Below are positions 25,347 through 33,568 of a DNA stretch of 47,388 bases, in pieces. The position numbers were made by a program, and so were the translations under genes. The DNA is taken from NCBI RefSeq assembly GCF_010367455.1, contig NZ_WRPR01000030.1, positions 1-47,388 of the forward strand. Direction: 5' to 3'. Numbering within the stretch: the stretch's first letter is position 1; every line of letters starts with the position of its first letter. A model generated the notes under the pieces. The model searched no databases. It saw only the letters and a program-made list of their open reading frames with translations, and was not told the DNA's origin. This DNA is from Candidatus Laterigemmans baculatus (GTDB lineage: Bacteria > Planctomycetota > Planctomycetia > Pirellulales > Pirellulaceae).

Positions 25347-28300
25347 TTACTTCGCTTCGCCCGACGGGCGGAGCAGGATGGCTCCGAGGATGATCAGCCC
25401 CAATTGGCTCGCCACGAACACGCTCAACAGCGCCAGCGCGCCGCTGGTGAACCCGTAGCTGTGCAGCCCGATGCCGAGCTGGTTGGTGCCGAACCAGCTC
25501 CACGCGGTGATGATGTTGCCGCCGATCGCTAGCAGGGCAAAACCGCGTTCGCGGACCATCCCGTCCCAGCGAGCGTGCAGCATCAACGCGTTCCACAGCA
25601 CGATCAGCAGAGCGCCGTTCTCCTTCGGGTCCCAGCCCCAAAAGCGGCCCCAGCTGTCGTCGGCCCACAAGCCGCCAAGCACGGTGCCGACAAAGCTGAA
25701 CAGGATCGCGAAACAGGTCACCCCGTAGATCATTCGGTAGACGTCGCGGGCCAGCGAGGTTTGGACCCCGGCGCGTCCAAGCATCCCAAACAGATAGACG
25801 ATCCCCAAGCCGCCCGCTAAGAAGGTCGCCGCATAGCCGAGGGCGATCGTGATCACGTGCGTCCCCAGCCAGAACTGGGTGTCGAGCACCGCCTGCAGGA
25901 CCGGCATCGTATCGCCCGTGTTCAGGAACCAGGCGACCATCAGCGAGAGCAATCCAGTCGAAGCGGCGATTACGTTGCCCACGCCGCGGCGATAAACCAG
26001 CTCCAACAGCAAACCGGCCAGCACTGCGGCCCAGCCGATGAAGACGGCCGACGAGTAGAGGTTGATCACCGGAGCTCGACCGGTGACGTACATTCGGGCC
26101 AGCAGCACGAACGTGTGCACGACGGCGACCACCGCCAGCCCGCCCCACACGCTCCAGCGAAGCCGCGGCAGGTCGATCATCAATCCCAGCAGCCCCAGGA
26201 CGAGGAACAGCCCATAGAAAATCCGCGCCGTCACGGTCGGCTGGACCGCTTCGAGCCACCGCTCGACGCCGACCGCCGCCGGCCGGTAATCGCGCGGTTC
26301 GAGCTCCGCGACGACCGCCAAATGGCGGTCGACCGCTTCGTTGAACTCCTGCTCGTTCCCTTCGTTGTAATGCCGCACGATGGCCGAAAAGGTCTCGGTC
26401 CCCGGCGCCGCCGGCTCGCCCGTCACCGAGCTGATCGCATTGAAAAACAAACCGCTCGCCAAGGGCGTCCACGGCGGCACATCCTGGCTGGCCGAAGTCG
26501 TCTCGGCCGTCGGCGGGACCACTGCCGGCACCGGGGCTTCGCGGAGACTCGACATCTGCCGGGCGAGCAACATGAACTGAGCCTGCCGTTGCTGCTCGGG
26601 CGTCACGTTCGGGCCACGGAACTCTTCGGGAACCGACGGCAAGGCGGGTTCGCCAAACGCGATATCGACCATCCGATACGCGTTCAAACGGCTGGCCAAC
26701 TCCATCAGTTTCTGTTCGGTGAAGGTCCGCTGTTCGGGCTCCTTGGCTTCGGCCGCTCGGAGCTGCGTCTGGAAATTCTCCAGCCCCGGAGCGAGTTCGG
26801 CGAGCGAGTAGAGCATGCTCCGCCGCCGCTTGATGCTGAATTCGGCGAGCACCTCGTCGGCTTCGATCCGGAACATCGGCAGATCGCGGAGCGCCGGATC
26901 GCCCGACGCGACTTCCAACAGCCACTGCAGCGCCGACAGCTTCGACGCGTCGCCGGCCCGAGCGATGATTTCACCGGGCGCTCCCGGCGACGACTCTTCG
27001 GCTTCCTCGAGCGGCAGCGACGTCTTGTTGCTAATCGCTCGCAACGTCTGGCGAGCGAAGGCGTCGAGCGGCATCACGCGTCCGCCATAGCGGGTGGGAA
27101 TCTCACCAGCCCGGTAGAGATCAAACGCCTCCTGCCGCCTTTCGGGCCGCATCGCCATCGAGACGGCCGACCACGGCACCAGCGCAAGCGCTGCGAGCAG
27201 CGCCGCCAAGCCGGTCATCAGCACCACCGGCCACCGCCCCGAACCCGGCTTGGCCCCTTCGACCGGCACCCGCTTCGTCTCCCGCTCGCGACGCCCCAAG
27301 AAGCGATCGAGCGTGCCGGTGAAGTGGGCGATCATCCCCACCGCCACGACCATGCAAGCGATGTAGGGAATCATCCAACCGGAGTTCTTCACGACCTGAA
27401 TGCCCGTCATCTCCTTGCCACCGGGCAACGGCTGGTAGCTCGACTGGTAAAACGTCTCGCCGCGATAGCGGAGCGGGTTGTTCATCCACACCCGCTCGTC
27501 GCGAACCTGGCCGGTCTCGGTGTCCACGAGCGTGATGAACGACGAGTAATCGCGGGGCGTGTCGGTGCCGCTGTAATTCACACGCCGCACGTCCTTGAGC
27601 TTCACCCAGTACGGTTTGGCAACGCGGCTGAATCGCAGCCCGAGATCAAACTCCTGCCCCCCGGCAGTGAACGAATCGAACATGTCCTGGCTCGAGCCGA
27701 TCGCCAAAAATTGCCGGTCGTTGAGCAACTGCGAGACGAGGTACGTGCCAAGCGACTCGCCCGACTCCTTGTCGAGCAGCTCGACGTAGGCCGAAGCCAG
27801 ATCGACTTCGCTGCTGACCCCGCCCGCACTGTCCTGGGGAACTGCGACAACGCGTTCCCCATTGCCGGTCGTGGCCAGATTCTCACCCTTCGCTTCACTC
27901 GACCGGATCAGGGTGCTGTTCGGAAAAAACTCGACCACCCGCACGTCGACTGGCAATCGCGCATCCCGCAGCGTCTCGCCGCTCTTGTGCAACCGCCGCA
28001 GAGTTGCTTCGGGAACCGCCGTGACCGCTTCGATTCCCTCTTTGGATCGATCGATCATCGCTAGCTCGAGGCGGTCCATGTTGACCAGCGTGTTGGTCGC
28101 TTCCCCCTCGACCAAGCTGAGCCGCTGCTCGAGTTGCTGGTCGCCGAACGCGAACTGGCCGATCATCAGCAACGCCACGCCGAAGTGCAGCAGCAGGTTG
28201 CCTCCCTGTTTGCCGAACATCAGCAGGCTGCCGACGAGCAGCACAGCGGCGACGATCGTACCTTGGATCAGCTGCCACGTGATCCGCAAGCTCGACGCGG

Positions 28301-28967
28301 ACATTGAGAAATAGCCGAGGAGCGTGGCGACACCGAAGATGCCGGTGACCAGCGCCAACGAGCCCCAGATGATGCGCCAGCCGGTCCGCGGCGCGACGAT
28401 CGCCCGGTAGACCGCCGCCACCCACAGGACCGCCATTCCTCCGACGAGTCCGCTCCACAGCGTTTGGTAGGAAATTGGCGGTTGGCCCTGCACGCCATCA
28501 GAGCTATGGCCGGCGGCGATCACGCCGTAGCACAACAGCAGCCCAAACAGGAACACGATCGCCCCGCCGAGCAGTCGACCGCCGCTGGCGCGGATGTGGA
28601 ACCGCGTGACCTTGGCGGCGATCAGGTTCGCCATCAACAACACGCCGATCAATGCCCCGCCAGGAAATGGGATCACGCCCGGGATTGTCTGGTGGCGAAT
28701 GAAAGCCTGCGGAACGAAGTCTTCCAACCGCATCGCCGCGATCCAGGAGGTGAAGTACCGCTGCTTCACCTCGACCATGTTCAGGTCTTCTTGGGCGAGC
28801 GTGCCGACCAGCACCAAGACGCTCGAGAGGGCAAACAGGACGACGGTCAGCTTCAGCGAACCGATCGCCGCCAGCGCTTGCCACGCCAGCGATCCGGCAC
28901 GGAACTCCGAAGCGGCCTCCGGATCTCGTTCGACAGTCGACCAATCGTTGACGTTCGCTGTAGCCAT
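25347..28967 (-). CDS. Fused cytochrome c synthase CcsBA (ResB-ResC, System II)
   Basis: 1206 aa. The N-terminal half is ResB/Ccs1-like (helices near 35-55, 105-130, 145-190 and 210-260, a large extracytoplasmic domain about 280-530, and a helix near 550). A second helix near 590-610 and a hydrophilic insert of roughly 300 residues follow. The C-terminal 290 residues are CcsA: R-A-P-V-I-N-L-Y-S-S, W-L-G-T-H-V-I-T-I-A-L-G-Y, the WWD signature W-A-D-D-S-W-G-R-F-W-G-W-D-P-K-E-N-G, and a late H in G-L-H-S-Y. It carries heme across the membrane and attaches it to CxxCH apocytochromes, such as the heme protein at 3178-6414. It lies 43 bp after the lipoprotein gene, in the same direction. Confidence 0.93.
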   Translation of the reverse strand: MATANVNDWSTVERDPEAASEFRAGSLAWQALAAIGSLKLTVVLFALSSVLVLVGTLAQEDLNMVEVKQRYFTSWIAAMRLEDFVPQAFIRHQTIPGVIPFPGGALIGVLLMANLIAAKVTRFHIRASGGRLLGGAIVFLFGLLLCYGVIAAGHSSDGVQGQPPISYQTLWSGLVGGMAVLWVAAVYRAIVAPRTGWRIIWGSLALVTGIFGVATLLGYFSMSASSLRITWQLIQGTIVAAVLLVGSLLMFGKQGGNLLLHFGVALLMIGQFAFGDQQLEQRLSLVEGEATNTLVNMDRLELAMIDRSKEGIEAVTAVPEATLRRLHKSGETLRDARLPVDVRVVEFFPNSTLIRSSEAKGENLATTGNGERVVAVPQDSAGGVSSEVDLASAYVELLDKESGESLGTYLVSQLLNDRQFLAIGSSQDMFDSFTAGGQEFDLGLRFSRVAKPYWVKLKDVRRVNYSGTDTPRDYSSFITLVDTETGQVRDERVWMNNPLRYRGETFYQSSYQPLPGGKEMTGIQVVKNSGWMIPYIACMVVAVGMIAHFTGTLDRFLGRRERETKRVPVEGAKPGSGRWPVVLMTGLAALLAALALVPWSAVSMAMRPERRQEAFDLYRAGEIPTRYGGRVMPLDAFARQTLRAISNKTSLPLEEAEESSPGAPGEIIARAGDASKLSALQWLLEVASGDPALRDLPMFRIEADEVLAEFSIKRRRSMLYSLAELAPGLENFQTQLRAAEAKEPEQRTFTEQKLMELASRLNAYRMVDIAFGEPALPSVPEEFRGPNVTPEQQRQAQFMLLARQMSSLREAPVPAVVPPTAETTSASQDVPPWTPLASGLFFNAISSVTGEPAAPGTETFSAIVRHYNEGNEQEFNEAVDRHLAVVAELEPRDYRPAAVGVERWLEAVQPTVTARIFYGLFLVLGLLGLMIDLPRLRWSVWGGLAVVAVVHTFVLLARMYVTGRAPVINLYSSAVFIGWAAVLAGLLLELVYRRGVGNVIAASTGLLSLMVAWFLNTGDTMPVLQAVLDTQFWLGTHVITIALGYAATFLAGGLGIVYLFGMLGRAGVQTSLARDVYRMIYGVTCFAILFSFVGTVLGGLWADDSWGRFWGWDPKENGALLIVLWNALMLHARWDGMVRERGFALLAIGGNIITAWSWFGTNQLGIGLHSYGFTSGALALLSVFVASQLGLIILGAILLRPSGEAK

Positions 28968-29010
28968 GGTTTTTGTGCTTGCGTTTGCCCGCCCGATCTC
29001 CCAAGCGAGA

Positions 29011-30279
29011 TCAGCGGTTCATCTGGAAAGATTCGAGAAATTGCCCGATCTCGTCGGACTGCTCGGCAACCGTTTCGGCATCGCCCAGCACTTTGATGAA
29101 CAGGCTGCGACCTTCGTCCATGGGAACGATCGTCGCATCGATCGCTGAGGGATTTTCACCGCTGCCGGGCAGCAAAAATCGCTGGCCGGTCCGTCCATCG
29201 ACCGTCACCTCCTGCGCTGCGTCGATCACTTGGTCGAGCAGCGCGTCGTCGACTCCGTCGGGGCGGATCTGTCCCAGCCAGCGGCGGACGTTGTCGCGAA
29301 CATTCCCCCCGGCGGGCATCACCGTCAGCTCCGCTTGGCGATCCTCCGGACCGAGATTGAACGCGGCCCATCGCATCGCGCTCATCCTGCCCGGCCGCCA
29401 GCCCTCGGGAGTCTCGTACGTCAGCTCCTCGGTTCCGGTTTGCCCGCCCCCGTCGGGAGCCGATGCCCCGCCATCGGCCGACCCTCCTCCAGCGGCCGAC
29501 GCCCCGCCAGCCGATCCGGGCGGGCCGAGAGGCATCTGCGGCGGTCCGCCTGCCGGAGTCCCACCAGCGAAGGGAGCTCCACCGGCGAAGGGAGCTCCGG
29601 CCATGCCCCCTCCCATGCCGCCCGCTCCCATACTGCTCGCTCCCATACTGCTCGCTCCCATACTGCTTGGGCCGCCGCCAAAGGCCCCACTCAAATCGAC
29701 CCACATCGCGACTTCGCCCTCGGTGGGTCCCTCGCCGCTGGGCTGTTCAGCACCGCCGGCCTGTTCAGCACCGCCGGGTTGAGTGGCGAGCGGTTCGGCT
29801 GCGGCGAATGGTTCTTCCGACGGCTCCAGCCCCATTTGGCCTCGCCAGCGGTTGACGTTCATCGCCACCAGCTCGCCCCATTCGGCACCGCGGCCGAGCT
29901 GCGAGACGCTCATCTCCAGCGGCAATTCGCCTTCGGTGGGAATCTCGACCGTGGCGAACCGCATCGCGCCCCCTTCGCGCCGCGTCCACTCGGCAGGCAA
30001 CTCGAGCACCGGCTCGCCCCCCTCGAACTGGACGTCGGCGATCCACGCTCGGACTTCCTCGACCACCGGTTCGACATCGTCCGCCGGTCCTACGATCTTG
30101 AAGAACCAGACTGCGTCGGCTTGGGGGACGATCGCTCCGATCATCCGCTGCTCGGTTTGCAATTCCTGAGGCGGACGCGTATCGATCTGATACTGGACGA
30201 TGTCCGGCTCCCGCCCGCAGCCCACCGCCAGCAACAGAGCGGGAGCCAAGAGCAACGGCAGCAAGGTACGGGCGTTCAT
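29011..30279 (-). CDS. Lipoprotein with two related domains around a Gly-rich linker
   Basis: 422 aa. Lipobox L-A-V-G-C with Cys 21. Two segments share a pattern: L-P-A-E-W-T-R-R-E-G-G-A-M-R-F-A-T-V then V-N-R-W-R-G-Q-M-G (about 95-150), and T-P-E-G-W-R-P-G-R-M-S-A-M-R-W-A-A-F then V-R-R-W-L-G-Q-I-R (about 290-345). This indicates an internal duplication. Between them lies a Gly/Ser/Ala/Met-rich linker (about 190-285) with S-S-M-G-A and A-P-F-A-G-G tandem units. No enzyme motif. Its place immediately upstream of ccsBA suggests cotranscription, perhaps a role in heme or cytochrome maturation, but that is only context. Confidence 0.75.
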   Translation of the reverse strand: MNARTLLPLLLAPALLLAVGCGREPDIVQYQIDTRPPQELQTEQRMIGAIVPQADAVWFFKIVGPADDVEPVVEEVRAWIADVQFEGGEPVLELPAEWTRREGGAMRFATVEIPTEGELPLEMSVSQLGRGAEWGELVAMNVNRWRGQMGLEPSEEPFAAAEPLATQPGGAEQAGGAEQPSGEGPTEGEVAMWVDLSGAFGGGPSSMGASSMGASSMGAGGMGGGMAGAPFAGGAPFAGGTPAGGPPQMPLGPPGSAGGASAAGGGSADGGASAPDGGGQTGTEELTYETPEGWRPGRMSAMRWAAFNLGPEDRQAELTVMPAGGNVRDNVRRWLGQIRPDGVDDALLDQVIDAAQEVTVDGRTGQRFLLPGSGENPSAIDATIVPMDEGRSLFIKVLGDAETVAEQSDEIGQFLESFQMNR

Positions 30280-30506
30280 AGGGTGGTCGAGGCGTTCAGT
30301 GGGCGGAGCAAACGAAGCGCTGGAGCAGAACGGGAGAGGGATCTTCCCGATGCAGCGTCATTCTCCGGCGTTCGCAGTTGGGAACCCTTGCCGCAGGGTC
30401 CGAGGTGCAGCAGGGTCCAAAGTGCAGCAGGGTCCGAAGTGCAGCAGGATTTCGAGGCGGCCGGGGGGAGCGAAGGTGGGAATCGCAGGTGGGGCGGGAC
30501 GCTCTC

Positions 30507-30535
30507 AGTATAAACGATCTTACGCGGCTGTCCGT
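30507..30535 (-). promoter_or_regulatory. Putative promoter for the lipoprotein-ccsBA operon
   Basis: On the minus strand, TATACT (30512-30507) with CGGACA (30535-30530, four of six to TTGACA) at a 17-nt spacing. It would give a leader of about 220 nt before the ATG at 30279, crossing the 17-bp repeats. Weak evidence. Confidence 0.3.
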
Positions 30536-30603
30536 ACTCCTGTTTCCCGCACGGTGCAAAGAAGCGACAAATCACCACGGGGCGGGGCGGAGGCGGAAAA
30601 AAA

Positions 30604-30670
30604 TCGTTTAACGGCAAGCCGAAGGCGTCGGTGTTTTAAAAGCAGTCGCCTTCGGCTTGCCGTTAAACGA
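30604..30670. repeat. Perfect 24-bp inverted repeat (dispersed hairpin, copy 2)
   Basis: Arms 30604-30627 and 30647-30670 are exact reverse complements around a 19-nt loop. The same element occurs at 7100-7167, differing mainly at the loop-proximal end of the left arm (GGCGTCGG here, GGCGACTG there). The change opens three base pairs while the right arm stays identical, so copies diverge in the loop-proximal part. Confidence 0.9.
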
Positions 30671-30718
30671 CTGTGCCACTAACCGCTGTGCACTGCAGAG
30701 GCTATGGGAACACCCAGG

Positions 30719-30775
30719 GAACCGGACGCTAGCGCGTTGCGGCTGATAAATAATTCGGGCTAGCGCGTTGCGGCA
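30719..30775. repeat. Partial GCTAGC REP-like element, copy 4
   Basis: Only the right half of the palindrome is present (GAACCGGACGCTAGCGCGTT then GCGGCTGAT), followed by TAAATAATTCGGGCTAGC and a second GCGCGTTGCGGC. The same tail follows copy 2 at 14107-14123. It abuts the stop codon of the coiled-coil lipoprotein gene. Confidence 0.8.
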
Positions 30776-30777
30776 AA

Positions 30778-31224
30778 TCAAAACCGCTGCCGCCACGAGG
30801 GCTTGGGGGCCGCGAGCCGCTCGGACGCTTCGGCGGGCGGCTCGGTGACGTCGATACTCTCGGCCGCGGAACGCGTTTCCTCGAGCGTTTCTTCTCGCAG
30901 CGAACCGGAGACCTTCGCCAAGCGGTCTTCCAAGGCCGCCACCCGATCGCTGAGCTCTTCGTTCCGCTCATCGAGCACCGAACTCCGCTGCCGCTCGGCT
31001 CGAAACTCGCCGATCAGACGGTCATTCTCCGATTGGTACTGTTCGAGTTTGCTGTGCTCGAGCCAACTGCAGCCGCCCGCCAGCACCAGGCCGCCCAGCA
31101 ACAGGCCGCCCAGCAGAAGACCCCTGAAGAAAAGGCTGCCGAGCGCAGGAGCTCGCCGGGAACGGGGCTTGGCAGGCGTCGGTTTACGGGGGCGGGGTTG
31201 GCGATCCATCGCGCATCCATCCAT
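30778..31224 (-). CDS. Small coiled-coil lipoprotein
   Basis: 148 aa (ATG 31224; ATG 31209 is also possible). A basic N-terminus (Arg/Lys/Pro-rich, 8-26) precedes a hydrophobic stretch ending L-A-G-G-C with lipid Cys 52. Residues 58-115 form a heptad-type coiled coil (E-N-D-R-L-I then V-L-D-E-R-N-E-E-L-S-D-R-V-A-A-L-E-D-R-L). The C-terminus is Ala/Pro/Glu-rich. It is likely an envelope spacer or assembly protein; no family recognised. It is 19 bp downstream of the tail-anchored HTH gene, in the same direction. Confidence 0.65.
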   Translation of the reverse strand: MDGCAMDRQPRPRKPTPAKPRSRRAPALGSLFFRGLLLGGLLLGGLVLAGGCSWLEHSKLEQYQSENDRLIGEFRAERQRSSVLDERNEELSDRVAALEDRLAKVSGSLREETLEETRSAAESIDVTEPPAEASERLAAPKPSWRQRF

Positions 31225-31243
31225 GAATTTGCAGCGTCGGTGA

Positions 31244-32683
31244 TTACTCGAGTCCGGCCATGCTGATCAAGGCGTCAGTCAATGAGCTGACCGGCGCGGC
31301 CGGTTCGCTGTAGGTCCAAAGGTTGCGGACCAGATCGGTCATCAGCATTCCGCCGATGCTCATCAGCAGCAGGATCCCGGCCAGGGCGACGACGCTCCAC
31401 ACCGAGAACGGCGTTTCGTACGCGACGGGGACCGCTCCCGCGGCGGCGACAGGCTCGCCACTCTGCAGCCCCATCCCCTCGTCGACAAAGCCTTCATCGA
31501 CCAGCCCTTCGTCGGCCATCACCGCGCCGTCGTCGAGCAGCCCCTCGCCGGCGACGACCGAACCGCCCCCAAAAGCTGCATCACCGCCGAAAGCCGCATC
31601 GCCATAATCCACATCGCCGACAAAGGCCGCGGAATCCTCGACTTCGATGACTTGCGAGCCGCTTTCATCTTCGGCCTCCAGCCCGACCCCCGAAGGGGAG
31701 AGCTGGAATTCTTCGTCCGACTGGAAATCGACCAGCGAGCCGCTTCCACTTCCTCCGGCCGAAGGGGAGGAGCCGGCGTCGCCACCGAGGTCGAGCGCCG
31801 AGATGCTCGAACCGGCCAAGTCGAGCGGCTCGCTTTCGAGCGACAAGCCGCTGTCCGAGGGGCTCATCAAGTTGATGCCGCTGTCGCCGGCGATCGAGAT
31901 ATCGCTCCCGACGCCCGAGAGGACCAGATCGTCGTCGTCATCGTCCGCGATCACCAGGTCGTCATCTTCGCTGAGTGCATCGTCGATTCCACCGAGCCCC
32001 AGTTCGGGATCGCTGTCGCCGCGGACCAGGTCGCCCGTGCCTCCTTTTTCCTTGCCGGCCAAATCGATGTCGCCGAGCACGTCGGCGCTGGAATCGTGGA
32101 GCTGCAAATCGAGATCGCTGCCCGGTCCGGTGCCTCCGGAGCCGGAGGAAGCCAAATCTTCAGCGCCGACGACCGGACCGGTCGAACCTTCTTTGGGCTC
32201 GATGGCCGCTAGATCGAGCAGCCCCGATTCTTCGGGCGCGAGCGACAAATCTTCGTCCCCCTCTTCGACCGCCTGCGGCTCGCGTTGCTCCTCCCCGGCC
32301 GATCGGCTCGGGACAACCTGCACGTCGCTGCCATGGCCTTGGCGGGCCACCAGCTGGACGTCGCTGTCGGCCGAGGGGTCGATCCCCGACGTCGATTCTT
32401 CCTTGTCGCCGCCGATGATCTTGCTGCCACCCTCGCGGATTGCCGAACCGACCTGCTGTTCGCTGACCAGGATCGAGGATCCCCCCGGCATCCCTTCGTC
32501 ATCGGCGAGCACGTTGATGCCGCTCTCGGCGAGCAGCCGGTCGACCTCGTCTTGCGGAAATTTCCAGCTCGCCCCATCTCGGAAACCGCGAATCTCCCCC
32601 TGCGAGCGCATCTCGACCAAGCGGTCGGGAGAGAGCCCAAGGATCTTTGCGGCTTCATCTAACGAGAGGTAATTGCTGGCCAT
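31244..32683 (-). CDS. Excisionase-type HTH protein with acidic linker and C-terminal membrane anchor
   Basis: 479 aa. Residues 5-52 (Y-L-S-L-D-E-A-A-K-I-L-G-L-S-P-D-R-L then G-E-I-R-G-F-R-D-G-A-S-W-K-F-P-Q-D-E-V) form an excisionase/MerR-like winged helix. Residues 55-420 are very acidic and Ser/Gly/Asp-rich, with D-L-D-L and D-D-D-D-D-L runs, probably disordered. One membrane helix near 430-458 (V-W-S-V-V-A-L-A-G-I-L-L-L-M) leaves a short exported tail. The order puts the HTH in the cytoplasm and tethers it to the membrane. Possible roles are a membrane-bound regulator or a DNA or protein tether; none is shown. Upstream of a coiled-coil lipoprotein gene. Confidence 0.75.
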   Translation of the reverse strand: MASNYLSLDEAAKILGLSPDRLVEMRSQGEIRGFRDGASWKFPQDEVDRLLAESGINVLADDEGMPGGSSILVSEQQVGSAIREGGSKIIGGDKEESTSGIDPSADSDVQLVARQGHGSDVQVVPSRSAGEEQREPQAVEEGDEDLSLAPEESGLLDLAAIEPKEGSTGPVVGAEDLASSGSGGTGPGSDLDLQLHDSSADVLGDIDLAGKEKGGTGDLVRGDSDPELGLGGIDDALSEDDDLVIADDDDDDLVLSGVGSDISIAGDSGINLMSPSDSGLSLESEPLDLAGSSISALDLGGDAGSSPSAGGSGSGSLVDFQSDEEFQLSPSGVGLEAEDESGSQVIEVEDSAAFVGDVDYGDAAFGGDAAFGGGSVVAGEGLLDDGAVMADEGLVDEGFVDEGMGLQSGEPVAAAGAVPVAYETPFSVWSVVALAGILLLMSIGGMLMTDLVRNLWTYSEPAAPVSSLTDALISMAGLE

Positions 32684-32704
32684 CGGTCGGAACCTGACTC
32701 GGTT

Positions 32705-33082
32705 TTAACGTGGTTTTAAACGGCCGATCTCGGCCGGCGTCGGGTCCATGACGTTGTACTGGACGGAAAAATCTTGCTGGAGCGGTCGTGAACTGAGCAG
32801 CCGAATTTGGCCTTTCGCGTCCACCGCGTACACCGCCATCCAACTGTGCCGCGAATCGATAAGTGTCACCATCTGCCCCCCCGCGGCATCGGGGGAAGCG
32901 AAGCCTAGCATTCCGTCGGCCACGGCCATCGGTGTGACGACCGGCGGCGATTTCGCTGCCGATGTCGCCTTTTCCAATGGTGAACCCTGCGGAGGAGCTT
33001 GCCCGGTCCCGGTCGAATCGACGACAAAGACGAGCAACCACCCCCCCAACATGGCGGCCCCGAGCATCCGTGAACGGCCCAT
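32705..33082 (-). CDS. Small secreted protein of unknown function
   Basis: 125 aa from the ATG at 33082 (AGGGG 9 nt upstream); an alternative ATG at 33112 has no clear signal. An N-terminal hydrophobic segment (about 6-25) is a signal or anchor. The C-terminal half (A-G-G-Q-M-V-T-L-I-D-S-R-H-S-W-M-A-V-Y-A-V-D then G-Q-I-R-L-L-S-S-R-P-L) looks like a compact beta fold. It lies 21 bp upstream of the HTH gene in the same direction, so 33082 to 30778 may be one operon of three envelope-related genes. Confidence 0.65.
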   Translation of the reverse strand: MGRSRMLGAAMLGGWLLVFVVDSTGTGQAPPQGSPLEKATSAAKSPPVVTPMAVADGMLGFASPDAAGGQMVTLIDSRHSWMAVYAVDAKGQIRLLSSRPLQQDFSVQYNVMDPTPAEIGRLKPR

Positions 33083-33283
33083 GCGATTTGCCCCTGCGGT
33101 CCTGCGGAACACCTGTATTCTAAAAGCTGACTTAGCTCATTCAAGCATTTTGCCAAACTGGGCGGACTTTGCCCGAGCAAAACAACCGGAAAAGACGCTC
33201 CATCCGCTTTAGCCGACAACCCTCTCGTCCACCCCCAAGCCTAGTTCAGCAATTCGCGCAAAGCCAAGAGCAGAAGAAGGCAA

Positions 33284-33479
33284 CCGGTCTCCGGGAGCCG
33301 GGAGCCGGGAGCCGGGAGCCGGGAGCCGGGAGCCGGGAGCCGGGAGCCGGGAGCCGGGAGCCGGGAGCCGGGAGCCGGGAGCCGGCCACCGGACACCGGA
33401 CACCGGACACCGGCCACCGGACACCGGACACCGGCCACCGAACACCGGACACCGGACACCGGACACCGGACACCGGTTC
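33284..33479. repeat. 28-unit CCGGNNN heptamer array
   Basis: An uninterrupted run of 7-nt units: CCGGTCT, then 13 CCGGGAG (33291-33381), then 13 units that are mainly CCGGACA with three CCGGCCA and one CCGAACA (33382-33472), then CCGGTTC. The unit length of 7 shifts the reading frame each time, so it is not coding. It lies 90 nt before the first gene of the ExbB/ExbD-like operon A and about 200 nt before the start of the divergent secreted-protein gene, in a 486-nt gap otherwise without recognised features. It is similar in kind to the heptanucleotide STRR repeats of filamentous cyanobacteria. Confidence 0.95.
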
Positions 33480-33568
33480 CTCTTGACCGCGAGGTCGATT
33501 TCTCGGCACCCTCTGCGGCGGTCGTTCCTTCACGCTCGCTCTGCACCACGCCGCGAGGGCTGCTCACC

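Larger units (their letters stand above)
30280..30777. other. Repeat-rich intergenic region upstream of the lipoprotein-ccsBA operon
   Basis: A 498-nt gap between two minus-strand genes. It holds a 17-bp tandem repeat (GCAGCAGGGTCCGAAGT type, about 30392-30446), a candidate minus-strand promoter (30507-30535), the second dispersed perfect hairpin (30604-30670) and a partial REP-like element (30719-30775). Open frames across it are repeat-derived and not called. Confidence 0.7.
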
